The notes beneath the pieces are model-generated. The model did no database searches and had not been told where the DNA came from. It saw only the letters and a list, made by a program, of their open reading frames with translations. Below, in pieces: positions 1 through 10,691 of a stretch of 64,000 bases of DNA (its first letter is position 1; each line of letters starts with the position of its first letter). Source of the stretch: Paroedura picta (Eukaryota > Chordata > Lepidosauria > Squamata > Gekkonidae); the NCBI RefSeq assembly GCF_049243985.1, contig NC_135384.1, positions 15,868,501 to 15,932,500 of the forward strand. Direction: 5' to 3'. A program made the translations under genes and the position numbers.

Positions 1-85
1 TAGAGGACAGGAAGGCCTGGAGGATCATTGTCCATGGGGTCGCGATGGGTCGGACACGACTTCGCACATAACAACAACAACAAGC
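1..85 (+). mobile_element. BovB LINE 3' end fragment
   Basis: The first bases read like the 3' terminus of a BovB (RTE-clade) LINE: a GTCCATGGGGTCGCGATGGG-type stretch, then GGTCGGACACGAC, and an (ACA)n tail at about 70-82. It runs directly into the middle of a Sauria SINE, so it either inserted there or replaced half of that SINE. The 5' part lies outside the window. The family call rests on remembered BovB 3' ends. Confidence 0.6.
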
Positions 86-222
86 TGGGTACGCATTTTA
101 CCGACCTCGGAAGGATGAAAGGCTGAGTCAACCTTGAGCCGGCTGCTGGGATTGAACTCCCAGCCTCATGGGCAAATCTTTCAGACGGCTGCCTTACAAC
201 TCTGCGCCACAAGAGGCTCTCT
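81..222 (-). mobile_element. Sauria SINE, tRNA-derived head portion (truncated)
   Basis: On the minus strand this is the tRNA-related head of a Sauria SINE, with an A-box-like stretch (GCGCAGAGT) and a B-box-like GAGTTCAATCC, then the GAGGTCGGTAAAATG region. The BovB-derived tail half is missing where the BovB fragment begins. The flank after it (CTCACAGTAGCTTAC) is the same as beside the complete SINE at 15,978-16,258, so this is the same ancestral insertion carried at the left edge of unit 1. Confidence 0.75.
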
Positions 223-1911
223 CACAGTAGCTTACAAAATAAAACATGACAAAAAAGAATAGAATAATTAAAAGTCCAGAAAACACTAATTTTAAAAACT
301 AGCATTAAAAAGCTCAACCTAAGCCATGTGTTTCAAAATCAATTTTTTCAAAATCAATCACACATATTCAACCTCATTCCCTTACAGACTGGTCAAACCC
401 TCCCCTCACTCTTCCCAATGCCAAGCTCTCTCTATCTTAATCACTCTCTTCCTTTCTACCTTCCTCTCTCTTTGCTATTTCCCCCCTCCTCCCTTGCTAG
501 TGCCCATTGTATTAGCTACAACTGGCTTTAATTCTAGTAAATAAATACATTTAATAAAGGGGCCCCTAGAATCAAAAAGATTGAGCACCCTTGCCATAGG
601 GTATTGTCAGCTTTATTTTCTTGTTATGAAACCTTGTAAGCCGACTTGTATCTTTGTGTGAAAAAGCAACTTAAAAAGTATCACAAATAAACAAATATTG
701 TTATTTGGGGGTTGTAGTTCTCAGAAGCTAGTGCATGCCACCCCCACACCACCCCATCTCTGCAATGAGTATTAATCCAATTAATGGCAGGGGAAAAGGA
801 TTCCTATTGTTGGGTCTTCCTTTCTTCTGAGATCCTCTGAAGTGCTTTCCTTTCCTTCCACATGGGACTCCCTGGAGCCAGAAGTTATAACTGCTGGGCA
901 TCACCTCAAAAACCAAATGTGTCACTAGAATGCCTAATACAGAAGCCACGACAAAAGAGACTGTGAACTTCTCCTCTGGGAAGGGAGGAAAAACATGAAG
1001 TAGCAGGAGAATTATCTAGATGAATTATATAACGTGGAAATAAAGCTGAAACAAAAAGAGAAAGAATGAAGGACCTGAAGATAATAATATGAACAGATTT
1101 CATGTTGAAGCCATAAGCCACAACAACTATGAGATCAGTCCTGAGGAGAAAAAGGAAGAATGACTCTTTCCAGGACAGAACCACAGAATTAAGTAAGGAA
1201 ATCCACCACTTGATATGAGAGGATTTTCTATGCTTTACCGCTTTTATCATGAACTTTTAGTACCACTTCTTTTCATATTTGATTCATGTTCTATTGTGTT
1301 TTATTTTTAATTCCTTTTAATCTGTTATTAGCCATTTTAACAGGTTACGATGAAAGATGGAATATAAATTCAGACTCATTCATTTAGTGGTTCATTCAAG
1401 AATCAGTTATTGTGGATGGTTAAACCTGGATATTGTGAACAGATATTGCCTCTATTGCCATCAACTGATGTCATCAGCAAGGGTGCTAGATCCCCTTGCC
1501 CATACAAGATGGGAAAGAGACAACCAGCTGTCTCTCTGCAACCCTGAGGACATATGTCATTAGCTATGGATTGATATGAGAAATAAGAACCTATTAGAAC
1601 AGAGAAGGATCATAGCATAGCTCCTTGATGATCATCAGCATAAATGCCACAAGCCTGGATCCAAAAAACTAATTGCTAACATAACAGGATTGCCTGAAAT
1701 GCATATCTGACAGGCAAACCAAGTTATCTTGAGCATCATAAGGCATATCTGGACAAAAACCATGTGAGTTGGGGGGCTCAGTGAAAAAGCTAGTTTGATC
1801 CTTGGCACTTCCTAAACACTGTCTTCCTTTATCTACCATCATCTCCTTTAGTACCTGATTTTCACCACTGAAGTGTCCTTTTTTTTGTCTTTTCAGGTTT
1901 GATCTACCAGC
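223..1911. other. 5' flank of the unit 1 OR; no gene seen
   Basis: This is single-copy-like AT-rich flank that recurs almost unchanged at 16,267-17,947. It has a pyrimidine-rich tract at about 390-500. A pyrimidine tract plus AG (CTTTTCAG, about 1890-1897) lies just before the OR ATG, the usual acceptor joining an OR 5' UTR exon to the coding exon. The upstream UTR exon was not located. Short minus-strand open frames here differ between the two copies at amino-acid-changing sites and were not called. Confidence 0.5.
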
Positions 1912-2866
1912 ATGGGAAAAGCAGAACAAGAAAATGTAACTACCGTCACGGCATTTTTTCTTCTGGGCTTTGGGGATCTTCAGGATCAACAGTTACCTCT
2001 ATTTTTGCTCTTCTTAGTGATCTACACGGTAACCATGGTTGGGAATATCCTCATTGTGGTATTGATTGTAGTTGACCACCACCTTCATACCCCCATGTAT
2101 TTCTTCTTGGGCAACTTGTCCTGCTTGGAGACCTGCTACAGCTCCAATATCCTTCCTGTGATGCTGGCTAATCTGTTTCATGGGGGCCGAGGAACCATTT
2201 CTGTTGCAGGCTGCATGACCCAGTATTACTTCTTTGGTTTCTTGGCAGCTTCCGAATGTTATCTCCTAGCAGCAATGTCTTATGATAGGTACGTGGCCAT
2301 ATGTAAGCCATTACTTTATGCTGTACTTATGAATGGTAAGGTGTGCCTCCAGCTAGTAGCTGGATCTTGGATAAGTGGTTCCTTGGCTATTAATATAACT
2401 ATATATTTAATGCACCAACTGACTTTCTGTGGTCCTTCTGAAATCAACCATTTCTTTTGTGATTTTAATCCCATCTTAAAGCTGTCTTGCAGTGACACAC
2501 GTACCATTAAGCTTCTAACTTTCTTCCTAGCGGCCATGTGTTCCCTGCCCCCATTTTTGTTGACATTGACATCATATGCCTACATAATTTCTGCCATCGT
2601 CAGGATCCCATCTGCCTCTGGCAGGCAAAAGGCCTTTTCCACCTGCTCCTCTCACCTCATTGTCGTGTCCCTTTTCTATGGAACTATAATTATTGTTTAC
2701 ATGTTGCCCAAAACAGACCCTGCAAGACCTCAACAAAGTCGTCTCTCTTTTCTATACTGTCCTAACTCCTTTGATTAACCCCCTGATATACAGCCTGAGA
2801 AACAGGGAGGTAAAAGTGGCCTTCAGAAGGGCTCTATCCAAATTTTGTCCATTTGAAAGAATATAA
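1912..2866 (+). pseudogene. Olfactory receptor pseudogene (class II), unit 1
   Basis: This is a single-exon odorant receptor of the rhodopsin-like GPCR class, nearly identical to the intact copy at 17,948-18,904 (two residue differences before the break). GN in TM1, PMYFFL, MSYDRYVAIC at the end of TM3 and [10 protein letters not shown] in TM6 are present. Relative to unit 2, two bases (GA) are missing near 2717, just after TM6. The open frame therefore ends at 2778 after 288 codons with an unrelated tail and loses TM7 (NPLIYSLRN). The homologous sequence continues to the old stop at about 2864-2866. A receptor without TM7 is very unlikely to work, so I call it a recent pseudogene. A sequencing error at this spot cannot be excluded without reads. 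Confidence 0.9.
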
Positions 2867-4586
2867 GCCTGCACATGTGTGTTTGCATTCTCAAAGTCCA
2901 GTTTCTCTCTTATGCTATTAGGGATGGCATTTCCATTTGAAATCATTTTTCTTCCTGTAAAAAATTAGGAGAGCATTCTACCACCAAAAAGGTTTTATAA
3001 ATCTGAAAATCACCCCCCAAAAAGCTGTGTTGGGCGTCATGGCTCTTGCAAGGACAAAGATATGTGGAATGGAGGCTGCAAAAAGAAAGGGATTGGGATA
3101 TGCCTAGCTGGATCCAAAACCTTTGTACTCTTATATATTTTGCTCCATAAATGAATCATCATTTAATATATGGATGAACGGGGGGGGGGGGGCGCATCTG
3201 TTTCTAGTTTTGTGTTTAAATGTATATCCTGAAGGGAGAATTTTTCAACTGTAACTTTTGCTTTTTAAACTCAAGTCCTAGACAATAAATAATGTAAAAG
3301 ATTATTGGATGAATTTGCTTTTTTTGCCATCTGTTCTGTCTTCTGTTTGCTAACTCCGGTTGATTTCACTGAATACCAATAGACAGAATTAAGGCTGTTT
3401 TTTTCAGTATTTTTGGTTTCTTTGCACCAAACTTTTCCCCTAAGATTTGTGTGTTTTTCAGCCAATGTCTTATAGTGGTTATAGTATTAGGATTTGGGAG
3501 TTTCCTATCCCCACCTTGTCATGCAAGTTTGCTGGGCGACCTTGGTGAGGAAAGCAAGATACAAATGAATCAAAATATATATTTAGTAAGAAATCAGAAT
3601 TATATATTATAAGATAAGATACATGAATCATATATATAATATTATGGATGAATATTGTGTGACTGCATTGTATGTTTTATGGGGCAGCCCAGCCTTACTA
3701 AAACCATCTACTACATAACTTGGAAAATTCAAACATACCTCATCTACAATCATGTACCATGCTCAGTCCTACGCTTATACTGACTTGAAAAAGACCAACA
3801 TGGTCATTTGGACCCTTCATCTACAGTGCCACCTAAAGAATGCATTCCAAGGAATTAAATGTTAGAATTCAATGATATGCTCATTCTTGATAGAGGTTGA
3901 GTCTATCAGTGACTGTTCACCATGATGACTAATTCAAACCTCTAGTTTCAATGGCAGTGTATCGCTGAACAGTTGCTGAGAACAACAGCAGTGCATCAGC
4001 CGCTTTTAGATCCAACCCACTTCCCAGTTGGTGAAAAAGAAAAGAAGGATCCCGTATAGCCACCACAAATGCTAAGCTCATTCTTCTCCAACAGTGGTTT
4101 AATCCATCTTTCTTTCACCTCGTTGAGGTTTGAGCATTCAAAAACTATAGCAAACCATAGCAGAATTCAGAATCAAGTTTATTGTGCAGCCATAGACCTT
4201 TACAAAGTACAAAAAGACAGCCAGAAGCAATAAAAGCAGGTCACTAGATAATAACATATACACTGGAATCTCTACACCAGAATATTGCAGATCATCAGAT
4301 TCAGCCATTGCCTCTCACCTTAGACTGTATCTGTCTGGCAGCCAGATCAAACAGTGCAAACCTATTGGAAATGTATGGATTGTTATCAGACGCTAGATGA
4401 ATCACCTTCTTGGAATCTGGAATGCCAGAGGCCATTGGGAGCTATCTACTAAGAAATTTGTTTCTGGGCTCCATGTAGAAGTTCCAGTTCAATACATAAT
4501 GGATCAGATTATTTGCCCTTTGCCACAGCTAAACAAGCATTGCTCATGTGGATGCGCCTGCAACATACCCATGCACACAGGAGTGG
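2867..4586. other. OR 3' flank, unit 1; no gene seen
   Basis: AT-rich flank shared with 18,905-20,934. It has a G run at about 3181-3192. Compared with unit 2 it lacks two segments: about 60 bp (near 3118; unit 2 about 19,160-19,220) and about 240 bp (near 3811; unit 2 about 19,916-20,159). No exon, RNA gene or further complete repeat was recognised. Confidence 0.4.
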
Positions 4587-4671
4587 GCCTACATAATTTC
4601 TGCCATCGTCAGGATCCCATCTGCCTCTGGCAGACAAAAGGCCTTTTCCACCTGCTCCTCTCACCTCATTG
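4587..4671 (+). pseudogene. 85-bp copied fragment of the OR TM6 region
   Basis: These 85 bases match OR positions 2578-2662 with one difference (GCAGGC to GCAGAC) and encode the end of TM5 to TM6 ([10 protein letters not shown] through [11 protein letters not shown]). The fragment sits about 1.9 kb past the OR in the same orientation, and the 13-base host word CACAGGAGTGGGC stands on both sides (4576-4588 and 4677-4689). The matching place in unit 2 (about 20,922-20,935) has one copy of the word and no fragment. This is a local templated insertion after the units duplicated. Confidence 0.9.
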
Positions 4672-5169
4672 CCCCTCACAGGAGTGGGCATTGCATGGAA
4701 TCGCAGGGTGGTGAAAGCCATCCTGAGCCTCAGGCACATCAAGTTCACTAAATATGGGGTGATCATCTTTGAAGTATTTAAAGAGGGGAGCTACTTTGGA
4801 TTATACATAAGGCAAGCCATAACAAATGTTCACTGATCATAGTTTCCTATGGCTTCTGATAGGGGATGTTTTATACAGTTCTTATAGTTTGGTTGTTTGT
4901 TTTTTAACAGCAATATAATGTTATCATGACCTATGCAAACCACTGGACTACACTTCTCTTACAGACCGTCATCTTGGCTGAGTGGTTCTTTGATAGCAAA
5001 AATGTCACAGCTAAGCCTTTGTACCCCCAATGAAAGCAACTATTTCATAAGTGATAACTAGAGCTTCTAAATACAGATAATGAAGGAACTGCTTAAGAAG
5101 GAACTGAGGAGTTATCTGACTTGAAACAGCAATGTGGAGATTTGAGATAATTTGAGTTGATTATTCACT

Positions 5170-5313
5170 TGCTTGCTGGGGGGTAAACGGTAATGACTGG
5201 GGAAGGCACTGGCAAACCACCCCATATTGAGTCTGCCATGAAAACGCTGGAGGGCGTCACCTCAAGGGTCAGACATGACCCGGTGCTTGCACAGGGGATA
5301 CCTTTACCTTTAC
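5170..5313 (+). mobile_element. Sauria SINE, tail portion
   Basis: Plus-strand 3' part of a Sauria SINE, from GGGGGGTAAACGGTAATGAC through CATGACCCGGTGCTTGC to CCTTTACCTTTA. The tRNA head is absent. In unit 2 the corresponding copy (21,415-21,497) ends inside the element, so the tail was lost there. Confidence 0.8.
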
Positions 5314-5348
5314 TTTATATATTAAGCTTTGTGGATGGGGGGGGGGGG

Positions 5349-5480
5349 CAGTGTGGTATAGTGTTTAGGGTGCCAAAGTTCTGGGAGACTCAGTTTCAAA
5401 TCCCCACTGTGCCATGGAAACTTGATTGGAGAATCACAGCCTAACCATCTCATAGGGTTATTGTAAAGATGAAATGGAGG
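5349..5480 (+). mobile_element. tRNA-headed squamate SINE fragment
   Basis: A-box-like GTGGTATAGTGTTTAGGGTG, B-box-like TTTCAAATCCCC, then CTAACCATCTCATAGGGTTA and GTAAAGATGAAATGGAGG: the layout of a common squamate tRNA-derived SINE. The copy at 21,509-21,655 is its duplicate. Confidence 0.65.
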
Positions 5481-5764
5481 AAAGAACCATCTTTCCATCC
5501 CACTACCCTATCTTTTACTCTTCCCCCAATGTCTGTCATTCACTATTTGTGTTCCTCATTATTCTGTCCTTCTGTACCTACCCATCACCTCCTTTCTCCT
5601 TCTTTCCCTAACCCTATCACTCACTCATTCTTCCCCATCACTGTCTCTTTCTGCCTCTATCCCAAGTCATGTTTAACAATTGTCCCCACTTTTCATTTTC
5701 TGCTTTTCACATTTTCTGCTTCTCCCCTCTAAAGTTATATGTTAAATTAAAGTTATATGTTAAA
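5481..5764. other. Pyrimidine-rich tract and 19-bp direct repeat beside the V2R-1 stop
   Basis: A C/T-rich tract fills about 5488-5730 on the plus strand. It is followed by two tandem copies of TAAAGTTATATGTTAAAT (about 5730-5767), the second of which supplies the V2R-1 stop codon. No AATAAA was seen just past the stop on the gene strand. Confidence 0.6.
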
Positions 5765-6675
5765 TTAAAGAATATAATGCCTTTTCCTTATCAGCTGCTC
5801 TCTTCTGTTCAGTTCAGGCCTCAGGAGAATGATGTAGCATTTGGGGAAAAAGATACAGCCTAGTAGGCCAGCACTGGAAGCTAAGATAGAGAAGATCTCC
5901 ACGGATACCATGTCTTTTCCTTTAGTGCTCAGGTAGGTTGGGACAAAGGACAGCCACACACTACAAAAGACCAACATGCTGAAGGTGATGAATTTGGCTT
6001 CATTGAAGCTGTCAGGCAAATTCCTGGCTAAGAAAGCCACAATGAAGCAGACAGTGGCAAGAAATCCAATGTAACCCAAGGCACAGTAAAACATGGTGAC
6101 TGACCCTTCATTACACTGTACTATGAATTCTCTACGGAGTGAATGGGTGTCTATATCTTGGAAAGGAGGAGAATAACCAAGCCAAAAAGTACAAATGCTG
6201 ATCTGAAAAAAGCAGCAAGAAATAACAATATAATATGCCAATTGTTTCCCAACCCATTTTCGAAAAAGGTTTCCCGGCTTGGAGGCCATAAATGCCACAA
6301 CAACAGTCACTGTTTTTGCCAGCACAGAAGAAACAGCAACACAGAATACAGTGGTAAAAGTCATTTGTCGGAAAAGGCAGGTCACCTCGTTAGGCTGTCC
6401 AATGAAGAGCAAAGAGCAAAGGAAACAAAGGAAAAGAGAGATGAGCAGAATGTAGGTGAGGTTCCGATTGTTGGCTTTAACGATGGGAGTGTCCTGATGC
6501 TTTATGAAGGACATAAACACCAGGGCTGTTATCAGCGAGAAGGAAAGAGCTGTAAAGGCCAGAATAATGCCCATAGGTTCAGGAAAGGAAAGGAAGTTTG
6601 CAGTCTTGGGAAGGCACTGGTCTTGTCCCTGGTTTGGATAATGACCTTCAGAGCAAGTGATGCAATAGTCCATGT
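5765..6675 (-). CDS. V2R-1 exon 6: end of cysteine-rich domain, 7TM, C-tail
   Basis: Begins after CTTTCAG with the split Asp codon and [13 protein letters not shown], then seven hydrophobic helices with V2R hallmarks [10 protein letters not shown] (before TM6) and [15 protein letters not shown] (after TM7). Open for 302 codons from the Met. Ends RKRHYIL, longer than the RKRD or RKRG ends of V2R-3 and V2R-4. Three residues differ from V2R-2. Confidence 0.96.
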
Positions 6676-7149
6676 CTGAAAGGAGAAGATAACCTACTTA
6701 GCCAATTTCATCATTTAAAAAGGAGACATTTTTGTGCAATAGTATTTAGCACTGTACCATCAACTTATGATGAAAACAGTTTGATATTCCTGTTCATTCA
6801 CTGAAAGAAGCCATGCCCTCATTTGCAACTTCCGGCATAAACTGAGAGGAGAGCATGAAGCCTACTGTAATTAAAGAACTTTTGTCATTCCTGTTGATAA
6901 GTTTTACTCTCCTTTCCTAAAACAGAATTAAGCTGGTTTCAGGGCATTCTGTTTCATTTCTAACTGAACATTTGTAACTTCACAAAATTTTTGGAAGTAA
7001 ATAAAGACATGGACAGCAATGTTCAACACAAGTAAGAGGAAGGTTACAAAAAAATCCCAGCCTTAACTATAGGCTAACATAATCTGACCCTGCAGAAACT
7101 GAGGGTGGAAAGGAAGCTGAATACTTAGTGGATAACTCCATGAAAATTT

Positions 7150-7450
7150 CAACCCAGTATCCTGCAGCAGTGAGAAATGCTAACGCTATCCTGGGGAGCA
7201 TTAGAAAAGGGACTGAAAATAAAGCAGGAAATATTTTAATGCCTCTATGTAGATCTGTGGTGTGACCTCATTTGAAGTACTCTGTGTAGTTCTTTTCACC
7301 ATATCCAAAAGTAGACATCACAGAGCTGTGGAAAGTACAGAAGGGGGCAAAAAGGTAATTGTTGAATGACTTCTCTAATAAGGAAAGGCTGAAGAGTCTA
7401 TGCCTTTTCAGTTTAGAAGAAATATGACTTCAGGGACAGACATTATAGAG
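7150..7450 (+). mobile_element. Old CR1-type LINE remnant
   Basis: Reads like a diverged CR1/L3 ORF2 end: GTGTGACCTCATTTGAAGTA, CTCTGTGTAGTTCTTTTCAC, CAGAAGGGGGCAAAAAGG and AAGGAAAGGCTGAAGAG in the expected order. It sits at the same place in intron 5 of V2R-2, V2R-3 and the orphan copy, so it predates the array. Confidence 0.7.
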
Positions 7451-7474
7451 TTTTGACTGCCTAATGAGAACACT

Positions 7475-7826
7475 GACAACCATAATTTGGGTAAAATATC
7501 GCTTCCGGTGAAGCGATCGCCATTTTTTTTTCTCGGAGAGAGCGGAGATCAAAGCACCGGCGAGCCTTCATTTACCCAGCAAGGCTTCCCTGGCTGCAGT
7601 CCCTCCCCAGAGCTGTTTTAAGTCACCAAGCAACACAAAGCCCCATTTTCTGGTTTATTTTCCCTTTAATTTTCACTCTATTTTCGGCCGAAGATCGCGC
7701 CCGTGCGGGGGGGGGGGGGTATTTTTTTTTCACTCAGGGGGCAACGATGAAACAGCAGCTCAAACACCACCTGCTAGCTAGATGGGTCTCTCCGTTGCAA
7801 TGAATGAACGCAGATTTGTTGCAACA

Positions 7827-7882
<56 letters not shown>

Positions 7883-8120
7883 AATTCCTTAAAGGGAAAG
7901 GGGCTTTTTGGGAGCATGATAACGGCTGCCCATTGGCTGCTTGACGCCCAGGGGCGGGACAAAGCTCGGCAATATCGCTTCCTGGCTACCGATTTTTGCC
8001 GAGACCGGAAACCTGTGGGAAGCGATAGAAACGCAACAGGATTCCACTACAAAGGCAGGTATGCATAACGACGAATTCCACTATTTATAATGGCGTTTTT
8101 TCGTTCCGCAACCAATTTGC
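7475..8120. mobile_element. Unclassified GC-rich, CpG-dense insert
   Basis: A block of about 650 bp with many CpGs (GAAGCGATCGCC near the left end; GGCCGAAGATCGCGCCCGTG; GGGGCGGGAC) inside an AT-rich intron. It is present in units 1 and 2 (23,787-24,360) and absent from V2R-3 and V2R-4. A (TG)n run and a G run lie inside. No protein match and no clear terminal repeats were seen. Confidence 0.45.
7829..7879 (+). repeat. (TG)n microsatellite
   Basis: About 51 bp of uninterrupted TG. The matching place in unit 2 (about 24,116-24,130) has only a short interrupted GTGTGAGTGTGTG, so the run grew or shrank after duplication. Confidence 0.97.
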
Positions 8121-8246
8121 TACATAGATCCTGGTGCGGAATGGCCCCCCTGTTCTCCAGATTACAGTTTGCTACTCTTTACCCTCTACAACAGGTTAAG
8201 ATTGGGCATCTTTAACAGGGGTGTTTATTATCAGAGCAATACCTAC

Positions 8247-8373
8247 CCTCTTTGTCTGAGATTTTTCCTTCTGGACACCGATCACAACTGTAGCAGCAGA
8301 ATTTCTCCCCTTCCTTCTTTTTCCTGCTGTAGCCAGGCATGCAGTTATCATTACACTGAGAGGAAGGAGGCAC
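8247..8373 (-). CDS. V2R-1 exon 5: cysteine-rich domain
   Basis: 127 bp, [17 protein letters not shown] onward, with the paired-cysteine [14 protein letters not shown] core. Acceptor GGACAG, donor GTAGGT, phase 0 in and phase 1 out. Couples ligand-domain closure to the 7TM domain in class C receptors. Open. Confidence 0.93.
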
Positions 8374-8707
8374 CTGTCCTTGAAGAAAGTAAAACTTTAG
8401 AACTGAGAGACAAATGCGAGCATTTTGCTTCAGAATTAATAGAAGTGTGATATCTGGAATCTAAAGGAATGCTTCTTGTGCATGAGAGGAAGGCATGTTC
8501 TCAAAAGCCGGGTAGGGACATCAATGGTTGAAATGTACCATACTTGTTGAATGCAGTGATGGTATAACTGGGAGTGGGATTAGCAAATCTCATGATTAAA
8601 ACATTCATGGAACATTCATTTGCTCCCCTTCAATGTCTACCTACCCATTTTATTCAAACACAAAGAATGGTGCATTTGTTTTTGGAGACAAGGAGATGTT
8701 TTCCCAC

Positions 8708-8935
8708 CTGCGGAAGGTGTCTGTTCCATTGAATCCTGTCCTCATGGATGATTATTCTTTTACGAAGAGAAACCTGAGGCTCCAGCCTCCCGATCTTGAC
8801 TCTTACGTAGGAGTTATTTGGAAAAGTGACCAAGTTGGTAATATCAAATCCACCTTCCAATTCTCCATGTTCATTGAAGGCCACTTCTTCTCCGACAGTG
8901 TTGTTGAAAGCAATTCTCTGAAGAAGGGAGTGGAG
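8708..8935 (-). CDS. V2R-1 exon 4: end of ligand-binding domain
   Basis: 228 bp, the family's usual size, from [13 protein letters not shown] to QWNRHLPQ. The acceptor follows a pyrimidine tract (TTTCTCCCAAG); the donor is GTGGGA. Contains [15 protein letters not shown], typical of V2Rs. The frame is also open upstream of the acceptor, but that stretch is intronic. Confidence 0.94.
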
Positions 8936-9720
8936 CTTGGGAGAAAGAGAAAGAGCATTCAGTAGGCTGGAATCCATGGTACGGACTAGAGTTTGCGGGT
9001 CAGTGCCTTCCACTTTCTTAAAATCATTTAAATAGTCAATCTCCAGCCTTTCTCAACTTTCTTTACCATTAAGAAACCTCTAAAATATTCTCCAGAAGTA
9101 GTGTGATCATGAAGAATATATATGGGAAGCAGAGCTGTGGACTTGCCCACCTGGGACCCCTTTCATTCCCACCCACTCAAGGCCTTTTTTGGGGGGGGTC
9201 AACATGACCATATATGGTCCTATTTCCTAATAAATATTTAACAAATTTTAAAACTGTAATAAAAATTGATTAACTGCCACTCAGGAAACCCTTCCAGGGC
9301 CATCAAGAACCCCCAGGGTTTCACAGAACTCTGTTTCAGAAAGACTTCTCTAACTCAACTCATATATTCTGCTCAGGCAATTTCCCCCTTTTTGAGACCA
9401 CACAGGCATGCTTTGTGATAGAGCTCTTTGCCGCCCAAAATACACTTCTAACATGTTGCTACAACAGGAGCCTGGTCTTCCAAAGGGAGAGGCCAGGTCT
9501 CATTGCCAATCAACACAACAACTGGTTCCTGGTGCAGAAGGATTAGGCTGGCATGAGAGGGCAGTGGGGCTAATTCCTGCATATGCATAACATAACCATC
9601 ATCCCAGCCCCCACCTGGCTCAGGCCCAAATCAGGCCCTCGGATGGCCCTGTCTTGCCATGGTGGCCAGCTGAGGCCCAGCTGGGGCAGTTCTCTACCAT
9701 ACTTACGGTGTCCCTGCAGG

Positions 9721-10012
9721 GACACTAAATGCCCCATTCAGCTTCACATTGCTTCCGAGCCGAACAGAGCATTTCTCCCCCCACACACAATGGTCATATA
9801 ACAGCATGTCACTATCCCATCACCCTGCGGTGGGATCCACGTGCCATTCCCTGCTGCTGCCGCCAATATGAGGCTTTGCAGGCCATTCCGAACCCGGAGT
9901 TGTGGGTGCACATGTACAACTCCAGGATGGACCATGCATGCCAGGGGATTTCTTCCCCCATGCTTACACAGGACATGGTGGGGCATGCTGCCCCACCGCT
10001 AGGACTTAGTGG
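9721..10012. other. 292-bp block identical in three V2R introns
   Basis: Read base by base, this block is identical to V2R-3 intron 42,673-42,964, and the V2R-2 copy (about 25,977-26,268) also matches. Sequence on either side differs repeatedly between V2R-1 and V2R-3. It contains CpGs and several short open frames but no family I recognise. Gene conversion, constraint or a very recent common insertion could explain it. Confidence 0.6.
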
Positions 10013-10129
10013 CAACCTGGTGTGGCTGCTGTCGTGCATAATCAATTTGATTGAAAGTTCAACTCCAATCAGTAGGACTTCTACCTTCTTTAACAGGGAT
10101 AACTAACAATGTCCTTGCTATTGGTTTGC

Positions 10130-10645
10130 AGACTCCATTCTGGAAATGGAAAAAATAAGATCCATGAGGTGTCCAGAGGAGGGCAACAAAGATGGTGAGG
10201 GGTTTGGAGACCAGGATGCATGAAGAAACGTTGGAGGAAGCTTGGTCTGCTTAACCTGGAGAGGAGATGACTGAGAGGGGATCTGATAACCATCTTCAAG
10301 TATTTAAAAGGCTGCCATATAGAGGATGGAGCAGATTTGTTCTCTCTTGCCCCGAAGGGATGGACCAGAACCAATGGGATGAAATTAATGCAAAAGGCAT
10401 TCCGTCTTAAACATCCAGAAGAAATTCCTGAAAGTTAGAGCGGTTTCTCAGTGGAACAGGCTTCCTCGGGAGGTGGTGGGTTCCCCAACTTTGGAAATTG
10501 TTTAACAGAGGCTAGATAGCCATCTGACGGAAAGGCTGATTCTTTGATGGCAAAGGGGTGGCAGGTTACAGTGGATGAGTGGTTACAGGAGTGCAGGCGG
10601 TTGGAATAGATGACCCAACTCTATGATGCTATGATTCTATGACTT
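10130..10645 (+). mobile_element. CR1 LINE 3' end
   Basis: Contains the end of a CR1 ORF2 frame (GAGGGGATCTGATAACCATC, GGAACAGGCTTCCTCGGGAG) and the CR1 3' terminus (GATGACCCAACTCTATGATG, then ATTCTATG repeats). Shared with 26,390-26,898 and, more diverged, 43,110-43,567. 5'-truncated, as most CR1 copies are. Confidence 0.85.
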
Positions 10646-10691
10646 GTCAGTACTGTGTTGCAGAATGAGATGGTTCTTCAGTCGAGGCCCT

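Larger units (their letters stand above)
6676..8246. other. V2R-1 intron 5
   Basis: Holds an old CR1 remnant (about 7150-7450) and a GC-rich CpG-dense insert (about 7475-8120). The rest (6676-7150) is unique flank shared with V2R-2 and V2R-3, with nothing further recognised. Confidence 0.5.

Noticed and set aside
728-1250. Minus-strand open frames with a membrane-like segment (VASVLGILVTHLVFEV), also at 16,765-17,287
   Set aside because: The two copies differ at several amino-acid-changing bases in a short stretch, there is no known family, and no consistent start or splice context. Conservation is explained by duplication.
6143-6679. Antisense open frame of 178 codons opposite the V2R 7TM exon, repeated at 22,435 and 38,498
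   Set aside because: It is the mirror of a strongly constrained coding exon. Its persistence follows from codon use on the other strand and recent duplication, with no recognisable domain.
8654-9013. A longer exon 4 beginning at KVEGTD
   Set aside because: The frame is open upstream, but the pyrimidine tract plus CAAG and the family's 228-bp size place the exon start at LHSLL; the same acceptor is present in all four copies.
9583-10106. Several overlapping open frames on both strands in the GC-rich intron block
   Set aside because: Overlap in many frames and lack of domain motifs point to base composition; the block is reported as a non-coding oddity instead.
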